The position numbers and the translations under genes were made by a program. DNA of 9,772 nucleotides from an uncultured Clostridia bacterium (lineage in GTDB: Bacteria > Bacillota > Clostridia > Oscillospirales > Acutalibacteraceae): positions 1 to 9,772 of the forward strand of contig CALEIS010000029.1 of assembly GCA_937877675.1 (NCBI GenBank), read 5' to 3'. Below, piece after piece: positions 7,671-9,772 of the stretch. Under the pieces are notes generated by a model, which saw only the letters and a list, made by a program, of their open reading frames with translations, ran no database searches and was not told the DNA's origin. Positions within the stretch are counted from its first letter, which is position 1. Each line of letters starts with the position of its first letter.

Positions 7671-7721
7671 AATTTTATTTAAATCACAGACAAATTATAT
7701 TTTTAAACGAGAGAGAAAAGT

Positions 7722-8795
7722 ATGAGAAAAACTTTAAGAAAAATTATATCAATTGTTTTAGCAATATCAATAATAGTGGGAATTTCATCTGTATCAATAT
7801 TTGCAAAAGAAAACGAGGAAACCGTTGAATATGCAACAGGATTGATTGCGGAGGATTGGAGTGAGTTTGACGAAGTTGTTGTGAGTTCTCCAGATAATAC
7901 GAACTCATTACCTTCTTGTGTTGACCTTACAGAATATTTTCCTACTCCAGGGGACCAGGGAGGACAAAACAGCTGTGCTGCATGGGCGGTAGGCTATGCG
8001 TTAAAATCAAGTCAAGAAAAAATGAAACGCTCTTGGTCTGGAGAACAAACTGCACACAAATTTAGCCCTGCGTTTATTTATAATCAGATTAATGGTGGCA
8101 CAGGGATGGGTATAAGAATATCGGAAGCAATGAACTTTATTGTGAATAATGGCATTTGCTCTTTAGAGTATTTTCCGTATAATGAAGATGATTATACAAC
8201 ACAACCAACGGCTATTCAAACTGCAGCGGCTTCGTTATATAAAGCACAAGGGTACAATGTGGTTGGCGATGTGTATACGATGAAGGATTGTATATCAAAA
8301 GGTAATGGTGTAGTCATCGGCATTGATCTATATCAAGATTTTTATAACATTAGTAGTGCAAACCAAGTGTATGACATTGTGTATGGCCAATTAATGGGAC
8401 GTCATGGAATTTGTCTTATTGGTTATGATGATGAAAAAGAAGCTTTTAAATTCATAAATTCGTGGGGTACCAATTGGGGAATAGATGGCTATGGATGGAT
8501 TTCATACGATTTTGTAGCATCATCAAGTGTGAATTGTAATGGTCCAGGCAGAGGCTTTATTTTAATAACTTCATCGACAGATGACTATGTTTTAGGTGAT
8601 TTGACTGGAGATGGTGAAGTGACTGCAATAGATGCAAGAAAAGTGTTACAATTTGTCGGTGGGCAAGTTGTTCCAACGGCAAAGCAATATGCACTTGCAG
8701 ATGTTAATGGAGATGCTCAAGTGACGGATGATGATACTACGTTGGTTATGAAGTATGCAGCAGGTACTATAATTAGGTTCCCATTATATGAATAG
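7722..8795 (+). CDS. Secreted papain-family (C1) cysteine peptidase with C-terminal dockerin
   Basis: This 357-residue protein should be exported and act outside the cell. Residues 1-28 form a signal peptide, probably cut after the Ala of SIFA. The C1 catalytic domain spans about 65-285. The oxyanion Gln is Q79 and the nucleophile C85 in DQGGQNSCAAWAVG; H228 in GRHGICLIGYDD and N246 in INSWGTNWG complete the catalytic set. The C-A-A-W-A form replaces papain's C-W-A-F and resembles a bacterial C1 subgroup. A type I dockerin follows (about 290-353): repeat 1 has Ca ligands D293, T295, D297, D304; repeat 2 has D327, N329, D331, D338. Dockerins bind cohesin modules on scaffold proteins. Only about 37 residues separate signal peptide and catalytic domain, too few for an I29 propeptide. 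ATG 7722 is forced by an in-frame TAA at 7704. The next gene encodes a probable inhibitor. Confidence 0.92.
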   Translation: MRKTLRKIISIVLAISIIVGISSVSIFAKENEETVEYATGLIAEDWSEFDEVVVSSPDNTNSLPSCVDLTEYFPTPGDQGGQNSCAAWAVGYALKSSQEKMKRSWSGEQTAHKFSPAFIYNQINGGTGMGIRISEAMNFIVNNGICSLEYFPYNEDDYTTQPTAIQTAAASLYKAQGYNVVGDVYTMKDCISKGNGVVIGIDLYQDFYNISSANQVYDIVYGQLMGRHGICLIGYDDEKEAFKFINSWGTNWGIDGYGWISYDFVASSSVNCNGPGRGFILITSSTDDYVLGDLTGDGEVTAIDARKVLQFVGGQVVPTAKQYALADVNGDAQVTDDDTTLVMKYAAGTIIRFPLYE

Positions 8796-8813
8796 AATTG
8801 TGATTAAGTAATA

Positions 8814-8842
8814 TTGACTTTGCCTAGTTCGCATGATAAAAT
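8814..8842 (+). promoter_or_regulatory. Strong promoter of the inhibitor-like gene
   Basis: TTGACT (8814-8819) and TAAAAT (8837-8842) are exactly 17 bases apart, and TGA before the -10 box makes an extended -10. Transcription would start near 8849, about 19 bases before the ATG, just leaving room for the ribosome binding site AAGGAGG at 8853-8859. No terminator separates this gene from the peptidase, so read-through is also possible. Confidence 0.75.
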
Positions 8843-8867
8843 CGAATTATACAAGGAGGGTTTTTAA

Positions 8868-9524
8868 ATGAAAAAACTTGTCGGTTTAATTATGTGCTTT
8901 GTTTTGGTAGTTTTCAGCATTATACCTGTTGTTGCTGTTACCATTAATGGTAAGGATTATGGAATGGGTTTAATTCCTGAAAGTTGGGAAGACATTATCA
9001 ACGATGATTCGGAAAATGTTCTTTCTGCCTTTGCAACTCTCCGTACAGGAGATGTTAATGGTGACGGCAAGGTTTCTGCCATGGATGCACGTCGATGCTT
9101 GCAACTTGTGGCGGAGAATAAGCTTTATATAGAGGTTAAACAGAAAAGTGCTGCAGACATAAATGGTGACGGAACGATAAGTGCTCTTGATGCAAGAAGG
9201 GTTTTACAGGCGGCATCAGGAATGACAACAATAGATACGGCTGTTACTACAGATTTGAATTGGGGTGTAATTATAGGTCCTTTGCAAATGCCGGGTGGCA
9301 CACAGTATGCTTGGAAATGTGAGATAAATGCTGACGGATTAAGTGTAAATCAAAAGTTTTTTATTGTTTCTAATGACCCTGAAATTATTGGTGGTCCAGT
9401 TAATCAATATTTCATTTTCACACCTGAAAAAACAGGGACATACACAATTAGTTTTGAGTTGTCAAATATAAAACAAACAGATGTCCTTGACGAATTTAAC
9501 GTAATTCTTACAGTAACAGAATAA
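8868..9524 (+). CDS. Secreted dockerin protein with chagasin-like (I42) cysteine-peptidase inhibitor domain
   Basis: This 218-residue protein has a signal peptide (1-23, probable cut after VVA), a type I dockerin (about 60-118) and a C-terminal beta domain (about 130-218). The two dockerin repeats are nearly symmetrical: Ca ligands D62, N64, D66, D73 and D98, N100, D102, D109, each followed by A-R-R-x-L-Q. The C-terminal domain follows the chagasin layout: MPGGTQYAW (141-149) in the place of the N-P-T-T-G-x-x-W loop, IIGGPVNQYFIF (173-184) in the place of the G-x-G-G loop, TGTYTISFEL (189-198) as the following strand, and a final F-N-V-I-L-T-V strand. The third inhibitory loop (R-P-W) is not recognisable. 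Chagasin-type proteins block papain-family peptidases, and one with dockerin C1 architecture lies just upstream. AAGGAGG sits 8 bases before the ATG. Signal peptide and dockerin are secure; the inhibitor call is moderate. Confidence 0.85.
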   Translation: MKKLVGLIMCFVLVVFSIIPVVAVTINGKDYGMGLIPESWEDIINDDSENVLSAFATLRTGDVNGDGKVSAMDARRCLQLVAENKLYIEVKQKSAADINGDGTISALDARRVLQAASGMTTIDTAVTTDLNWGVIIGPLQMPGGTQYAWKCEINADGLSVNQKFFIVSNDPEIIGGPVNQYFIFTPEKTGTYTISFELSNIKQTDVLDEFNVILTVTE

Positions 9525-9533
9525 ATAAACAAT

Positions 9534-9560
9534 GAGCAGAGTGAAAACTCTGCTCTTTTT
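9534..9560 (+). terminator. Rho-independent terminator after the inhibitor-like gene
   Basis: A perfect 9-base-pair stem, GAGCAGAGT (9534-9542) with ACTCTGCTC (9547-9555), is closed by a GAAA tetraloop and followed by five T. It begins 10 bases after the stop codon. Confidence 0.94.
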
Positions 9561-9663
9561 ATACGGTTTTAATGAAAACATTGTTGAAAATTCACTTAAT
9601 ATGAAGATGAATACTAAGTTTTTTGTGAAAAACGTAAAAAGTGAAAAAATTTGAAAAAAACAC

Positions 9664-9692
9664 TTGCATTTTGTATTGTGTTCTGTTAGAAT
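9664..9692 (+). promoter_or_regulatory. rRNA-type promoter upstream of the 5S gene
   Basis: TTGCAT (9664-9669) and TAGAAT (9687-9692) are 17 bases apart, with TGT before the -10 giving an extended -10 element. The 40 bases upstream are rich in A-tracts, like an UP element. Transcription would begin near 9699, only about 27 bases before the 5S sequence. Confidence 0.8.
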
Positions 9693-9703
9693 ATCTCTTG
9701 CGT

Positions 9704-9726
9704 TCACGAGATAAAGTGTTTCGTGA
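9704..9726 (+). other. Inverted repeat in the 5S rRNA leader
   Basis: TCACGA (9704-9709) is the reverse complement of TCGTGA (9721-9726), with an 11-base loop. The 3' arm abuts the 5' end of the 5S gene, so it could be a leader hairpin involved in processing. This role is inferred. Confidence 0.4.
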
Positions 9727-9772
9727 GTCGGTGTTGATTGCAATGAGGGTCCACCCGTTCCCATCCCGAACA
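9726..9772 (+). rRNA. rrf: 5S ribosomal RNA, 5' part (continues past the right edge)
   Basis: The sequence from about 9726 carries the conserved 5S block CCACCCGTTCCCATCCCGAA (9751-9770), which matches helix II/loop B of bacterial 5S rRNA and its CCGAAC core. Aligning the GG at 9730-9731 to positions 6-7 of E. coli 5S puts the 5' end at about 9725-9727. Only about 47 of the usual 115-120 bases are present. A strong promoter immediately upstream suggests that 5S is either first in a rRNA operon or transcribed alone; what follows cannot be seen. Confidence 0.9.

Noticed and set aside
9462..9764. Minus-strand open frame of 100 residues at the right edge
   Set aside because: It runs across a perfect terminator, an rRNA promoter and the 5S gene on the + strand, so it is not coding.
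1..9772. CRISPR array, insertion sequence or prophage
   Set aside because: No regularly spaced direct repeats, transposase, integrase or phage genes were seen on either strand.

Overview
This window looks like chromosomal DNA of a low-GC Gram-positive anaerobe of the Clostridia, most likely an Oscillospiraceae/Ruminococcaceae-type gut or rumen bacterium. The grounds are AT-rich composition, strong AGGAGG-type ribosome binding sites, sigma-A promoters with extended -10 elements, plant-glycan sugar genes and two secreted dockerin proteins. This assignment is inference from gene content; the 5S fragment is too short to place the organism. All genes lie on the + strand.

Positions 3-4010 hold a tightly packed run that reads as one operon: the C-terminus of an alpha-galactosidase-like glycoside hydrolase, an NAD-dependent GH4 glycosidase, a PfkB-family sugar kinase (ATGA overlap with the GH4 gene) and a MATE-family transporter. 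A FGGY sugar kinase (4083-5696) follows behind a likely promoter of its own and ends in a clear rho-independent terminator. Together these genes fit release of sugars from oligosaccharides and their phosphorylation, although the substrates cannot be fixed from sequence and no sugar importer is in view.

Positions 5736-7626 form a single-gene transcription unit: a near-consensus promoter, a TTG-started 598-residue single-pass membrane protein of unknown function (charged low-complexity cytoplasmic tail, one membrane helix, large extracellular part ending in propeller-like sequence) and a terminator.

Positions 7722-9560 are the most interesting part. A secreted papain-family (C1) cysteine peptidase with a C-terminal dockerin is followed directly by a secreted protein with a dockerin and a C-terminal domain resembling chagasin (I42), a cysteine-peptidase inhibitor. 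The two mature proteins also share a short motif, Y-x-x-G-L-I-x-E-x-W, at nearly the same distance from their predicted N-termini. The peptidase has no visible I29-type inhibitory propeptide. The inhibitor gene has a near-consensus promoter and a strong ribosome binding site of its own. I read this as a candidate peptidase/inhibitor pair that could be docked on the same cohesin scaffold. A perfect hairpin terminator closes the region.

The right edge (about 9726-9772) is the 5' part of a 5S rRNA gene, preceded immediately by a strong rRNA-type promoter. No CRISPR array, insertion sequence, tRNA or phage gene was seen.
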